A program made the position numbers and the translations under genes. 64,000 nucleotides of DNA from positions 235,324 through 299,323 of the forward strand of contig CAWAYH010000012.1 in NCBI GenBank assembly GCA_963786195.1, in the 5' to 3' direction. This DNA is from CAWAYH01 sp963786195. GTDB lineage: Bacteria > Acidobacteriota > Vicinamibacteria > Vicinamibacterales > 2-12-FULL-66-21. Within the stretch, counting starts at the first letter, position 1. Each line of letters begins with the position of its first letter. Positions 1 through 10,036 of this stretch are shown here, piece after piece. Under the pieces are notes generated by a model. It had not been told where the DNA came from and did no database searches. It saw only the letters and a program-made list of their open reading frames with translations.

Positions 1-1536
1 GAGCGCGCTCGTCACCGCGGCGGATCTCGATCGGATGGCCGTGTGGCAATGGATCGCTGACGAGGCGTTCGACGCGACCGAGGAGGCAAAACTCGAGGCG
101 CTCGCGCTGACCGGCGGCCACTGGATGGTTACGCCCTTCCGCGACATCACGCTGGTGCACGCGGTGCTCCAGCCGCTGGCGCGGCCGGAGGTCAAGGCGC
201 TCGATCCGAAAAAGAGTCTGGGCGCTACGTTCGCTGCGGTCGGCGGGCGCGTGGCGGTGCATGCGGCCAGCACGGGCAAGATCGATCTGCTCGCAGCATG
301 GACCGAACCGACGGGCTTCGGTCCCGCCGCGACGCATGTCACGAGCGGCGGATCGCACGCATTCGACGTGACGGTGCACGATCCCCTCGCGAGCGAGCTG
401 TCGTGGTCGCCGGCTGACGGGAAGCGTCACGAGTTCGGAGACACGAAATACCGGCGCGTGCATTACACCGCCGTGGCGACCACGCGGTTCCGCGACTACT
501 TTCCGGAGGCCGAGACGTCGGACCCGGCAGACGTCAGCCGCGACAGCGTTGCAGGCGTTCGATGTCGACGTCCTCAACTCGGCGCGGCCCGCCGCCCCGG
601 ACCTGCTCTACATCATTCCCACGTTCACGTGGGAAGCCGGCCCTGACGATCGGGGACACTACAGCAGTCGACGAGGAGGTCTGCGCGTGTACCTGCGCGC
701 ACCGTGGTATTCCTCAGGCGACGGCGAGCTGCTGGGTGTGGTCATCTGGCCGGCGCCGGCAGACGGCTGTTCGGGCCCGCCCGTCCGAGCAGGATCCCGA
801 GAAGATCGAGCAGTTGCAGCGCTACTCCAGCCAGTGGGGGCGGGATCCGATCTGGCGCACGGGCGCCGTGCACCGGACTCCGGCGCTCAAGTGCTTTACA
901 CGCGCCGCGACCGTCGAGAACGCGCTGTCGATCGAAGAGGACTCGCATTTGATGTCGGTGGCCGCGCACGACATCGGCTTCGACGACGATCGAGAGCTGT
1001 TCTACAGCGACGTCGAGATCGATGCCGGACCGAGCTATTTTCCGTTCGTGCGCCTGGCGCTGGCGCGGTACCAGCCCAAGTCGGTACAGGGCGCGGAGCT
1101 GTCGCGGGTCGTCCTCGCGGACTTCGTGCAGTTCGCGCCCGACAGATTGTGCTGGGTGGCCCGCGAGCCTGATGACCCGCGGCTTCTGCGGGTGGTCGTG
1201 TCGGGCACCGGCTATCAACTCAACCGATCGTTCCCGTGCACGAGCACGATCGAAGCGCGCCTCGAACGCTTTCTGACCGATCTGGGCTGGGTCCCGGTTT
1301 CGCTGCAGCCGACCACGCTGACGAACGTGCAGGCCGTGCAGACGCTTGCCGCGTGGGAAGGATCGATGACGCTGCCGTCCAGCGGGCCGGACGCACGTTT
1401 CCGGGTTGTCGTCGAGGAGTGGGAGTCGTTTCTGGCGGACGCGCCGGCGGTGTCCCTGCCGCCCAATGCGCCGTTCGGTGAGGGACGCCAGCGCCGTCTC
1501 GTCTACGCGGACGCGGTCGAGATTCCGCTCGCCTGA
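1..1536 (+). CDS. Unrecognised protein, 5' partial and frameshifted
   Basis: The reading is open from the left edge and ends at TGA 1534-1536. Coherent protein sequence runs in one frame to about 540, a second frame to about 760 and a third frame from about 780 to the stop. All three segments look like real coding (for example SARPAAPDLLY, then GELLGVVIWP, then WGRDPIW and VVLADFVQFAPDR). The changes therefore most likely reflect two or more indels in a single gene of over 500 codons. No signal peptide or membrane segment is visible. I do not recognise a family with certainty; the many Trp/Tyr and the alternating beta-like segments suggest a large soluble beta-rich protein. It is followed 13 bases later by the hairpin of a dispersed repeat that could end transcription. 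Confidence 0.45.
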
Positions 1537-1548
1537 TCTCGAGTCTCT

Positions 1549-1690
1549 CCGAGGGGCTTCGCCCCTCGGACTCCCCCACACGCTCTCTCGCGCGCCGCTT
1601 CGCCGGCGCACTCCGGTCGCGTGGCTCGCTCGCGATGCTCGCTCGCGCCGTGGAACGAGCGGCAGGGTTTTGAGACAGCTTCTAATGCAG
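1549..1690 (+). repeat. Dispersed repeat copy A, led by a 9-bp stem hairpin
   Basis: It begins with a perfect 9-bp GC stem and TTC loop at 1549-1569, followed by text shared with 40432-40621: the CTCCCCCACACGCTCTC block, the GCTCGCTCGCGATGCTCGCT block, and a GAGACAGCTTCT end. In both copies the hairpin lies just after the stop codon of a plus-strand gene, so it may serve as a terminator. A third, inverted and diverged copy is at about 46505-46628. Confidence 0.75.
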
Positions 1691-1912
1691 AGCCAGCAGC
1701 GCCGAGAGCACGGTGACGTACGCCACTGCGGAATAGGCCACCACCAGCAGCACACGACGACGCGTGGAGAACTGACGCCATGCGGCGACCGGATGGACCA
1801 GCACGGCAAGGGATCGACCGATGAGGACCTCGAACACCGAGCTGAGGTGAACACGGGGAGCCCCGGTCTCGCCTTTGGCCGGCTTGCGGGTTCGTACCTT
1901 GATCGTGATCAT
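1682..1912 (-). CDS. Small single-span membrane protein
   Basis: This 76-aa protein starts at the ATG read from 1912 with a GAGAGG-like ribosome site just upstream. It begins MITIKVRTRK, is basic for the first 15 residues, and has a C-terminal hydrophobic segment (VLLVVAYSAVAYVTVLSALL) that probably anchors it in the inner membrane. No family is recognised. It is divergent from the ECF sigma gene at 2103, which leaves about 190 bases for promoters of both. The stop abuts repeat copy A. Confidence 0.5.
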   Translation of the reverse strand: MITIKVRTRKPAKGETGAPRVHLSSVFEVLIGRSLAVLVHPVAAWRQFSTRRRVLLVVAYSAVAYVTVLSALLALH

Positions 1913-2102
1913 GCGCCTCTCGTCCTTGCTCGCGTGATGGCAAGAACCCCGCCAGCCGTATCTCAGCAGAAAACAAGGAATTCCGGTGTCGTGCGACTGA
2001 TGTCCCGTCCCGTTTCCGCAGACCGTAGTCAACCTGTCGCGTGACAATCGGGCGCGTTCTCCAGGGCCCGCGTCACAAACATGGGCGGGGTGCGTTATAC
2101 CT

Positions 2103-2653
2103 GTGGCTGAACGAATGGAAGTCCCCACTAACGTGAGCCAGGCCGCGCAGGCCCTGTTCGAGGAGCACGGAGCGGCGGTGTACCGATTCGTGCTGGTCCT
2201 CGTCCGGCACCATCAGGACGCCGAGGACGTCGTGCAGGAGACGTTCCTCAAACTCCTGCGGCACCTGGAGCGCCGGCGGCGACACGCGAAACCTGCGCGG
2301 CTGGCTGTTCACCGTGGCGGCGCATGCGGCGCGCGATCGGCAGCGGCGGCGGGGGCGATGGGTGCCCTGGTCGACGGCGCACGAGGCACAGCGTCCCGCC
2401 GTCCGGTGCTGCCCGACGAAGACGGCCGTCTGGAGGACGCGCGCGAGGCGCTGCAGCGATTGCCCGACCGCGATCGCCTGCTGCTCGCGCTGCGCGCGCA
2501 GGGCTTGTCTACCGCGAGATCGCCGCGGCGGCGCGAATCAGGCCGACGTCGGTCGGCCGGCTGCTGGCGCGCGCGGTCGGGCGATGGGGACGCGCTGCGC
2601 GCAGGGCACGGTTCGCGGGAAGCCGACAGGCATGGACTCGTATGACTGTCTGA
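2103..2653 (+). CDS. ECF RNA polymerase sigma factor (frameshifted)
   Basis: The start is GTG 2103 (an ATG at 2115 is an alternative). Region 2 is intact in the first frame: ALFEEHGAAVYRFVLVLVRH then DAEDVVQETFLKLLRHLE, the classic core-binding and -10 recognition helices. A second frame continues with a region-2 tail (GWLFTVAAHAARD). The first frame returns for LEDAREALQRLPDRDRLLLALRAQG, and a third frame gives the region-4 helix-turn-helix (VYREIAAAARIRPTSVGRLLARAV). Together these make a ~180-aa group IV sigma factor broken by at least three indels. The next gene looks like its anti-sigma factor, which is the usual arrangement, so the pair probably controls itself and perhaps the downstream ABC genes. 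Confidence 0.8.
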
Positions 2654-3770
2654 ACGATATCAGATTCAGGCGTCGCTGACGGCGAAGCGGCGGACCAAGG
2701 TGCGGCACGCACGCGGCGTCGTGCGCGCGGCTGCGCCGACGCGGTGCGCGAACGCGCGGCGCGGATGTCGGCGATCCAGCGCACGCGATCGACGTCCCGC
2801 CGTCGAGATGCCGGCCGCGGCTGGCGCAGCGCAGGATCGAGCGCGCGCTGGCGCGAGGGCCCGGCGCGAGGGCGCCACGCGCCTCCGCAGGACGCGCCGC
2901 CGGCAGGCGGCGGCGGGCATCTGGAGCGGCCTCGCCGTCGCGGCCGCGACGCTCGTCGCGATTCTCTTCGTCGCGCCGATGATCAAGGAGGCCGACGCGA
3001 CGGTCTCCGCCGCCGAGATCCTCGCGAAGTCGGCGAGCCGGCTGTCGCGCGAGCGGTCACGTCCGGCGTCGAGGTCGCTCGAGTACGAGCTCGTGCTCGA
3101 CGGCGTGCCGAACGACATGATGCCCGATCACGCCGACGGCACGTATCGCGTGAAGCAGGTGATCGATCACGACGTCCCCGGCCGCTTTCGCTTCGCGAGC
3201 TATGGCGCCGACGGCCGGCTGATGTCCTCGATCGCGCAGGATCCGGCGTCGGGCCGCCGCGTGATGACGATTCGCAGTCGAAGGGCAGCCGTACCGGTTC
3301 GAGGTCACGTCTGCCGGCGAAGTCGCTGCCGCTGTCGCTCGCCGGAGATGGAGCGGCTTCACATGGAGGCGTCGATCGCGATGATGCAGGCGAGCGGCAA
3401 CCAGCTGCTCGAGGTGATCGACACGACCGCACGGGCGGCAGTACCGCATCGACGTGCCGCGCGTAGACGCCGAGTCCACGCACGAACCCGTGTGGGATCT
3501 GACGAGGCGCACGTGCTCATCGACGCGAGCGACTATCACATCGTCGAATTCGCGGTCAAGGGCACGTTCCTGAAGCAGCCCTACAGCGTGTCGTACCGGC
3601 TGATCGCGCGCGACGTCGTCGCCGCAGGTCGCGTTGCCGCCGGCGACGTTCGAGGTGCCGGCACGAGGCCGGCGCGATCGTGATCAGGGGCGAAGGCATC
3701 GCCGATTCCGGCGCGCGACGCGCTGGTGCTCGCGCTGCGCGAGCTGACGAGGCTGAAGCAGGCGCGGTAA
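2632..3770 (+). CDS. Probable membrane anti-sigma factor (frameshifted)
   Basis: The probable start is ATG 2632, overlapping the end of the sigma gene (translational coupling), and the stop is TAA 3768-3770. A charged cytoplasmic N-terminal part is followed by one membrane span (WSGLAVAAATLVAILFVAPMI, about 2925-2985). An extracytoplasmic domain follows, with coherent pieces in more than one frame: ILAKSASRLSRE, YELVLDGVPNDMM, MEASIAMMQASGNQLLEV, HVLIDASDYHIVEFAVKG, and a C-terminal ALRELTRLKQAR. Position after an ECF sigma gene and the single span support an anti-sigma role. The outer domain resembles none I can name. At least three frame changes are present. Confidence 0.6.
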
Positions 3771-3773
3771 GTG

Positions 3774-4689
3774 ATGGCCGACGCGGCGATTCGCGTCGAC
3801 GGCCTCACGAAGTACTACGGCGCCGTCGTCGGGATCGAGGACCTCTCGTTCGAGGTCGGCGCGCGGCGAGGTCTACGGCTTCCTCGGCGCCAACGGCGCC
3901 GGCAAGACGACGACGATCCGGCTGCTGCTCGACCTGTTGCGCCCGTCGCGCGGCGCGCGCCGCGGTGCTCGGCGTTCGACTGCCACCGCGACAGCCTCGC
4001 GGCGCGACGGCAGATCGGCTACCTGCCCGGCGATCTGCCCATGTATCCGGACCTGAGCGCCGCGCGACTATCTCGCGCTACCTGTCGACGGCTCGGACGG
4101 CCGTCCGGTTCGCGCGCGCTACCTGGCCGAGCTGCTCGGCGCTTCGACGTCAGCGACGTCGATCTGCGCCGGCGGCTTGCGTGACCAGTCGCACGGGATG
4201 AAACAGAAGATCGGCATCGTCCAGGCGCTGATGGCGCGGCCCGCCGTTGCTGATCCTCGACGAGCCGACGGCGGGTCTCGATCCGTTCATGGTGCAGGCG
4301 TTCCGCGAAACGCGTCGACGGAGCTGAAGCGCGGCGGCGAGACGACGGTGTTTCTGTCGTCGCACGTCCTGACGGAAGTGAAGTCGACGTGCGATCGGAT
4401 CGGCCTCATCCGCGGCGGGCGCATGGTCGCGACCGGCACCATCGACGTCCTCAAGCAGAGTGCCGCGCGCACGGTCACCGTCGACTTCAGCCTGCCCGTC
4501 GAGGGCCAGCCGCCGCCGCTGCCCGGTGTCACCCTTCGCTCGAGGTCGGCGTGTCAGTGGGTGCTCGACGTCCAGGGTCCCATGGGTCCGCTCATCGTCG
4601 CGCTGTCCTCTTATCCGGTCCTTGATATCGACGTCGAGACCTTCAAGCTGGAGGACTACGTCGCCCGTCACTATTCGGAGGCATCGTGA
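3774..4689 (+). CDS. ABC transporter ATP-binding protein (frameshifted)
   Basis: ATG 3774 (a GTG sits one codon before) starts 3 bases after the anti-sigma stop. The protein opens MADAAIRVDGLTKYYG; the Walker A motif (GANGAGKTTTIRLLL) is in a shifted frame at about 3890-3925. The signature region, GMKQKIGIVQALMARP (4195-4240), and the Walker B/D-loop region are again split by an indel. The switch (VFLSSHVLTEV) and a CcmA/NatA-like C-terminal tail are intact to TGA 4687-4689. This is the ~300-aa ATPase of an ABC-2 type exporter whose membrane subunit is the next gene, overlapping by 4 bases. Four or more indels in 900 bases argue for poor sequence quality here. Confidence 0.85.
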
Positions 4690-5537
4690 CTGTCAGCGAC
4701 ATCGCAACACCGCGCGCTCAGTTCCGCTCGATGCTGCCGGCCCTCGTGTGGCGATCCGCCACGCAGGCGCGCTTCATCGTCATCGGCTGCGTGTTCGTGC
4801 TGGCGGGACTCCAGCTCGTCCTCGTTGGCCAGGCGTCCGCGCTGGAGGAACACAACTCGTTCGACCGGATGGCGGAGTTCGTGCCCGCATTCCTGCAACG
4901 TGGACTCGGCAGCCAGGCGATGCTGCTCGCGAGCTTCAAGGGCACCGTCGCCTTCGGCTACTTTCATCCCGTCGTGGCCGTACTGATCTCGGTGCTGGCC
5001 ATTTACATCGTCACCGAGCCGGCGCGTGAGGTGGAGTCGGGGCTGGTCGACGTCACGCTGGCGCGGCCGGTGCCGCGGCACTTCCTGATTACACGTTCGC
5101 TGCTGCTCGCAGCGGCTGTGCTGACGGCGACGGCGCTCCTCATGGCCAGCGCCACGCAGGCAGGCCTGGTTATCTTTGCCTCGCCCTCGTTCGACGCTCC
5201 GTCACTTGCTGCCATAGGCCGGCTGCTCCTCCACCTGCTGGCAGTCGCGTCATGTTTTGCCGGCATCGGCATCGCCCTCGCCTCGGGCGCACGCCGTTGG
5301 AGTACCGCGTTCGCGACCGCTGTTCTGCTGACGGTCGTGCTCTACCTCGTTGATTTCGTGGCCATCGGATGGCGGCCGCTGCGGTTGATTGCCTGGATGT
5401 CGCCCTTCCACTACTACCCGGCTCTCTCGATTCTCACGGGCGATGCGCCCGCGTGGCGGAACATCCTGATCCTGACGGCCGCGACCGCGGGCTTCTGTTC
5501 GGTGGGCTACTGGCGGTTCGGCAGACGCGATCTGTAG
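4686..5537 (+). CDS. ABC-2 type transporter permease
   Basis: This is an intact 283-aa inner-membrane protein. GTG 4686 overlaps the ATPase stop by 4 bases, so the two are translationally coupled and form one exporter. About six hydrophobic spans are visible: near residues 25-45, 95-112, 135-160, 178-202, 208-230 and 258-275. The acidic REVESGLVDVTLARPV segment between spans 2 and 3 is typical of ABC-2 permeases, where it contacts the ATPase. The substrate cannot be read from sequence. It forms part of a sigma / anti-sigma / ATPase / permease cluster, suggesting envelope-stress-controlled export. Confidence 0.85.
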   Translation: MTVSDIATPRAQFRSMLPALVWRSATQARFIVIGCVFVLAGLQLVLVGQASALEEHNSFDRMAEFVPAFLQRGLGSQAMLLASFKGTVAFGYFHPVVAVLISVLAIYIVTEPAREVESGLVDVTLARPVPRHFLITRSLLLAAAVLTATALLMASATQAGLVIFASPSFDAPSLAAIGRLLLHLLAVASCFAGIGIALASGARRWSTAFATAVLLTVVLYLVDFVAIGWRPLRLIAWMSPFHYYPALSILTGDAPAWRNILILTAATAGFCSVGYWRFGRRDL

Positions 5538-5561
5538 CGTAACTGACGGGGAGAAGAATTC

Positions 5562-6164
5562 GTGGGCATGCGTGTAGAGCCGGCCGACTTCCACAAACTC
5601 AACCCGCACTGCCACGCGCTTCTCAGCGACGTGCCTCTCCACGACGTGTGGGCGATTCCGCTGCAGGGCGGGGGACCCGGTCGCAGCCTCCAGGATGCGC
5701 GTGCGTTCTTGTTCGGCGGCCGGCGTCCACTGCTGGTCTCGCGGTTCGAGGACTATTCGCGCTGCGATTCGCCCTGGGTCGAGCGTTCGGATGGGATGAC
5801 GAGCGCCATGATCCGATCGGCACGTCGTACATCCACCGTCTCGCTGAAGCCGATCGCTCGCTGTCTCAGGTTCTTCCGGGGACTCGCGAGGGCCCGTTTC
5901 GAGTGCTCTACGTGTTGGGTAACGAAGTCGCTCAGCGAGCTTCGCAATGCGATCGTGCATGCCTTCCTGGCGCTGGCTCTCACGCCAAGCCCCGGCGGGT
6001 ACACGCTCTACATGGCGGTCTACGTGAAGTCAGTGAGTCGTTTCAGTACGCTCTACATGACCCTGATCGATCCGTTTCGCCGTCTCATGGTGTACCCGGC
6101 CCTCGGCAGGCTCGCCCAGCAACGCTGGTCGCGCGCCATGCTGGCAAACCAGAGCTCGACGTAA
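5562..6164 (+). CDS. DUF2867 family protein (frameshifted)
   Basis: GTG 5562 follows a GGGGAGAAG ribosome site. The N-terminal part (ADFHKLNPHCHALLSDVPLHDVWAI) and the C-terminal part (SELRNAIVHAFLALALTPSP, then YTLYMAVYVKSVSRFSTLYM and IDPFRRLMVYPALGRL) are in the same frame. The central part (FALRFALGRAFGWDDER, then GPFRVLYVLGNE) lies in another, so two compensating indels are present. The order and motifs match DUF2867, a family of about 200 aa of unknown function often beside sugar-epimerase-like or membrane proteins. It lies 24 bases after the permease and may be the last gene of that operon. Confidence 0.75.
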   Translation: MGMRVEPADFHKLNPHCHALLSDVPLHDVWAIPLQGGGPGRSLQDARAFLFGGRRPLLVSRFEDYSRCDSPWVERSDGMTSAMIRSARRTSTVSLKPIARCLRFFRGLARARFECSTCWVTKSLSELRNAIVHAFLALALTPSPGGYTLYMAVYVKSVSRFSTLYMTLIDPFRRLMVYPALGRLAQQRWSRAMLANQSST

Positions 6165-6195
6165 TTCAGCACGCGGCGCTTGGTCGCGTGATTCG

Positions 6196-6996
6196 TTATT
6201 TCGCCGTCGACAATCCGAATCCCTGAGCGACCTTGTCGAGGGCCGAGGCCGCCGTCGACCAGGCGGTCTGGGCTTCGGGGATCAGCTTCAGTCCCGACGC
6301 CGCTGCTCGAATTTTGGCCGCGCGCTCGAGGACCTGTCTGGCTTCGCCGCTCGCGGGCTTGCCATCTCCCACTTTTGAAGCGAGTGTCTTCGCGTCCTTG
6401 ACCAGCGAATCGACTTCGCGCACCGCAGCTTCGCGGGTGGCCTGGGTAATCGTCGCGTCCGCCTTCAGGGATTTGTCGAGCGCATCCTTGTAGTCATCCG
6501 CTGCCTCCGCGAACTGCTTCGCGGCCTCCTCGACTTCTTCGTCGTTGAGGCGCTGGGCTGACCCCCCTTCGGGGAGCGGGAACGACGTCGAGTACACGCC
6601 CGCGAGCGTCACGAGGCTCGACCGCAGACGCTGCCACTCGCTCGCACCCTTGAAGTCTGGCCTCTGCTGCGAGATGAATCGGTCGACGCCCGAACCCTGT
6701 TGCAAGACGGTCGTGACCTCGGCGCTGGCGGCGTACTTGTCCGCGAACCGGTCCTTCATCTTGTCCACATTCTCCTGGAGGTCGTCCAGGAACCGATTCA
6801 CGTCCACCTCACCGGTGGAGCCTTTCAAGATGGCGTGTTTCAAGTCCCCGTCGAGCGCATCCTCGAAACGATCTCGCTCCTCGTCGATTTTCACCATCAG
6901 CTCCTTGACGGCTTTGTCCGGGATCCGGTCGGCCGCGGCCAGGATGCCCGACGCCAGGGCCACGGCGAACATGGCAAAGATAATTCGTCTGAACAT
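6196..6996 (-). CDS. Secreted helical protein of unknown function
   Basis: This 266-aa protein starts at the ATG read from 6996, with AGGAG seven bases upstream; an ATG at 7002 is too close to that site. The N-terminus MFRRIIFAMFAVALASGILAA is a clear signal peptide. The mature part is rich in Glu, Lys and Ala with long amphipathic helices (KAVKELMVKIDEERDRFEDAL, then VEEAAKQFAEAADDYKDALDKSL), consistent with a periplasmic coiled-coil bundle. There is no lipobox and no catalytic motif. It is convergent with the DUF2867 gene and downstream of an ADOP permease on the same strand. Function unknown. Confidence 0.7.
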   Translation of the reverse strand: MFRRIIFAMFAVALASGILAAADRIPDKAVKELMVKIDEERDRFEDALDGDLKHAILKGSTGEVDVNRFLDDLQENVDKMKDRFADKYAASAEVTTVLQQGSGVDRFISQQRPDFKGASEWQRLRSSLVTLAGVYSTSFPLPEGGSAQRLNDEEVEEAAKQFAEAADDYKDALDKSLKADATITQATREAAVREVDSLVKDAKTLASKVGDGKPASGEARQVLERAAKIRAAASGLKLIPEAQTAWSTAASALDKVAQGFGLSTAK

Positions 6997-7156
6997 GGTC
7001 ATTCTCCTGTTAGTCGACGCTTGCGTATGCAACCCCATGCCAGATCGGTCAGGGGGCATCGAGCGCAAGATCACGTGCAATCCGTGCGAGGGGCGCGCGA
7101 CGGCATGGCGGTCGACCACGACATGTCGCGGAATGGACCCGGGCTGCTCCAGACGA

Positions 7157-9660
7157 TCAGTCGCAGCGAAGCGCGATGGTCGGGTCGACGCGAGCGGCCC
7201 GACGCGCGGGCAGGAATGCGGCCAGAAGCGTTGTCGGCGAGGAGCACCGGCACGACCACGAGGAGCGAGTCGCGTCGTAGGGTTGGTTCACCGGTATCAA
7301 GGACGCCATCATCCGGATGGTCGCGCAGGCTCAGACACAAGACCTGCGGCGACGCCGAAGCCAGCGGGCGTCAGACCCTGTCGGAGGATCATGCCTGAGG
7401 ACGCGACCGTAGCTCGCGCCGATGGCGACGCGAATGCCGATCTCACGAGTGCGACGGCTGACCGCGTACCAGACGAGTCCGTACAGTCCGACCATCGTGA
7501 GCGCCATGCCCATGATCCCCATGCCGCCGACGACACGGTTGAGCACGTTGCCGATCGTCGTCACGCGGGCCGCGAAGAACGCCTCCATCGTCTGGGCATC
7601 GTACGCCGGGACATCCGGATCGAGGCTGCGTACCACGTCGCGCAGCGGTCCGAGGAGGCTTGTCGACTCGCCTGCCGTCTGCGCCAGCAGCGCCATGCTG
7701 GTGTGAGGCACCTGACGGAAGGGAAAGTAGATCATGTCCTGCGGCGGCTCCGCGAAGTAGCCGTAGGTGCTGGCTCTGGCAATGCCCACGATCTCGAACC
7801 ACATCGTCTCGCGCCCGCTTCCGGGTTCCGCGTCGATTCGCAGGCGTCGCCCCATCGCGTCGGAGCCGGGCCAGTAGTGGACGGCGAATGTTTCATTGAC
7901 GATCGCCACGAGTGGCGCATCTTCCCTGTCCGTCGAACGAAACGCTCGCCCCGCCACGATCGGAATCTCCATCGTGTCGAAGTACCCCTCGTCCACACTG
8001 TTCGTGAACGACCGCACGCTCGCCTGCCCCTCCGGCAGCTGGTAGCCCTCTGGCACGATCGACGACGCGAACTCGAATGAGAAAAGCGGCATGGCGGATG
8101 TGAGAGCGACGGAGCCTGCCCCAGGCAAGCCGACGTGCGTTGTCAAGCGCCTGCTCGAAGAACAGCGTCGCCTGGGTCTCGCCGTACCGTGCCTGGCCGG
8201 GATCGATGGTCACCTTGGCCATCTGTGAAATGCGGAAGCCCGGGCCCTTCTCAAATGCGCGCTGGAATACCTGATAGGAACCGACGGCGACCGTCAGGAG
8301 CACCAGCGACAAGGCAACCTGCAGGGCGACCAGGACGCTTCGCCCCGATACCCGCTGTCGGCTGAACGCCTCCACGTCCGTTGACTTCAGGGCCGAGGTC
8401 AGGTTCACGCGCGTCGTCTGAATCGCCGGCCCCAGCCCGAAAACGAAGGCGCTCGTCATGGCGACGGCAAGGCTGAACACGAGCGCCCGCTGATTGATCT
8501 GCAGCAGCGGGATGCTCACGACTTCGGTCGGGAACTGGATCTGCCGCATCAGTACGATGCCGACGAAGCCAACGGCCAGGCCACCGATACCACCAGCGAG
8601 CGCAATTCCGAGGCTCTCGGTGATCAATTGTCGAACGATCCTCGCCCGCCCCGCGCCGAGCGCCATGCGCAGCGCGATCTCACGGGCGCGAACGGGCGCA
8701 CGGCTGGCGAGCAGACCCGCGACGTTCGCGCAGGCCACGCACAGCACAGCGACGGCGAGTGTGGTCACCATCACGAGCAACCAGGCGTTGAGCGGCCGAC
8801 GTTCGAACCTCACATCGAACTCGGTCTGTGCCGTCAGTGCCTGATTCTTGTTCGTGTCGGGAAACGCGCGTTCGAGGTCCAGGCCGATGGCCGCGAGCTC
8901 GGCTCGCGCCTCAGCCAGGGTCACGCCCGGGCTCAGCCGCGCCTTGATGGTGAGGCTGCGGAAGTCACGCGTTGAAAGCGGATCGATTCTCGGAACGTTG
9001 ACGACCTGTGGCCACATTGCCAGAGGAACGAACGCCGCCTCGCGGATGTACGGGTGGAGCCCGGTGAAGCGCTCGGGCGCGACGCCGACGATCGTGAAGT
9101 CGATGCCCGCGATCCGGACCTTGCGGCCCAGGACGGCAGGATCGCCCGCAAATTCCTGCTGCCAGGTTCCGTAGCTCAACACCGCGACGGCATCACGTCC
9201 CGCAACCCGATCCTCTTCCGGGAGAAACCCTCGCCCCAGCTCAGGTTCGACGCCGAGGACGCGAAAGAAATTGCTGCTGACCATCGTCACCAGCTTGACC
9301 TGCGGCGGGGCGCCGGGCTGCGTCGTGAACCCGGCGAACGTAGGTGACCTGCGCGATCATGCCGCTGAAGCTGCGGGCCCGATCGCGGATGTCGACATAG
9401 TCGGGATTCGACGCGACGACCACGGTGGCGAGACCCCGCTTGACTCGCGACCCCACGGTGACGAGCTCGCTCGGTTGCAGCACCGGCAGCGGTCTGAGCA
9501 GAAGCGTGTCCGCAAGGCTGAAACTGGCGACGTTCGCGCCGGTGCCGAACGCAATCGAGATCACGGCGATGGCGGTGAATCCCGGGCTTCGCGCGAACAC
9601 TCGTCCGGCGTGGCGGAGGTCATGCCAGACCGTCTCGATGGCCGCTGACCAGTTGAACAA
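7157..9660 (-). CDS. ADOP-family MacB/FtsX-like permease (frameshifted)
   Basis: This is about 830 aa in coherent frames from TTG 9660 to TGA 7157-7159. It has the N-terminal span and periplasmic MacB core (RVFARSPGFTAIAVISIAFGTGANVASFSLADTL in outline), then FtsX segment 1 (LCVACANVAGLLASRA, ALGAGRARIVRQLI). A second periplasmic domain and FtsX segment 2 follow (TREIGIRVAIGASYGRVL, and the terminal ARVDPTIALRCD). Frame breaks occur near 9290, 8130, 7390 and 7330. Members of this acidobacterial orphan permease family have no dedicated ATPase beside them, and their substrates are unknown. It diverges from padR at 9705, with overlapping promoters between them, so PadR control is likely. Confidence 0.85.
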
Positions 9661-9704
9661 AGGTGTTGAGAATTGTCGATGTTCTAGGTATCCTTGTCAA
9701 GCCA
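9661..9704. promoter_or_regulatory. Overlapping divergent promoters, padR versus ADOP permease
   Basis: Plus strand: TTGAGA (9666-9671), 17-bp spacer, TATCCT (9689-9694). The padR ATG at 9705 is only 10 bases after the -10 box, so its mRNA would be leaderless or nearly so. Minus strand: TTGACA (9700-9695), 17-bp spacer, GACAAT (9677-9672), then the TTG start at 9660. The two promoters occupy the same 35 bp, so one bound PadR would block both. Confidence 0.5.
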
Positions 9705-10034
9705 ATGCCCAAGCCATCAGACCTGCTCCAGGGAACGGTCGACTTGTTGATCCTGAAGACCATTGCGCGCGAACCGCTCCACGGCTGGGCGATCTCGAAG
9801 CGCATTCAGGAACTGTCCGATGAAGTCCTGTCCGTCCAGCAGGGGTCGCTCTACCCGGCGCTTCACCGACTGGAGCATCAGGGCTGGATCGTTGCGGACT
9901 GGAGAGACACGGACCTCGGGCGCAGCGCGAAGTTCTATTCGCTGACGCGCGACGGCAAGCAGCAGCTGGAGCGTGAGCTGCAAACCTGGGATCGCTTGTC
10001 GTCCGCCGTGCGATTGGTCCTGAAGAGGGCGTAG
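9705..10034 (+). CDS. PadR-family transcriptional regulator
   Basis: This 109-aa protein starts at ATG 9705 (MPKPSDLLQG). The whole chain is the PadR winged helix: LLILKTIAREPLHGWAISKRI (helices 1-2), the recognition region LSVQQGSLYPALHRLEHQG, and the wing with the typical GRSAKFYSLTRDGKQQLERE. PadR proteins are small-molecule-responsive repressors; this short subtype is the one usually linked to ADOP permeases. The next gene starts 2 bases after the stop, and another ADOP gene is divergent, so it probably controls both. The start was chosen because the family begins MPK and because the -10 box lies just before it. Confidence 0.9.
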   Translation: MPKPSDLLQGTVDLLILKTIAREPLHGWAISKRIQELSDEVLSVQQGSLYPALHRLEHQGWIVADWRDTDLGRSAKFYSLTRDGKQQLERELQTWDRLSSAVRLVLKRA

Positions 10035-10036
10035 CG

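Noticed and set aside
742..1854. 370-codon minus-strand frame over the first gene
   Set aside because: Low-complexity Arg/Ser-rich translation; the plus-strand segments have real protein character.
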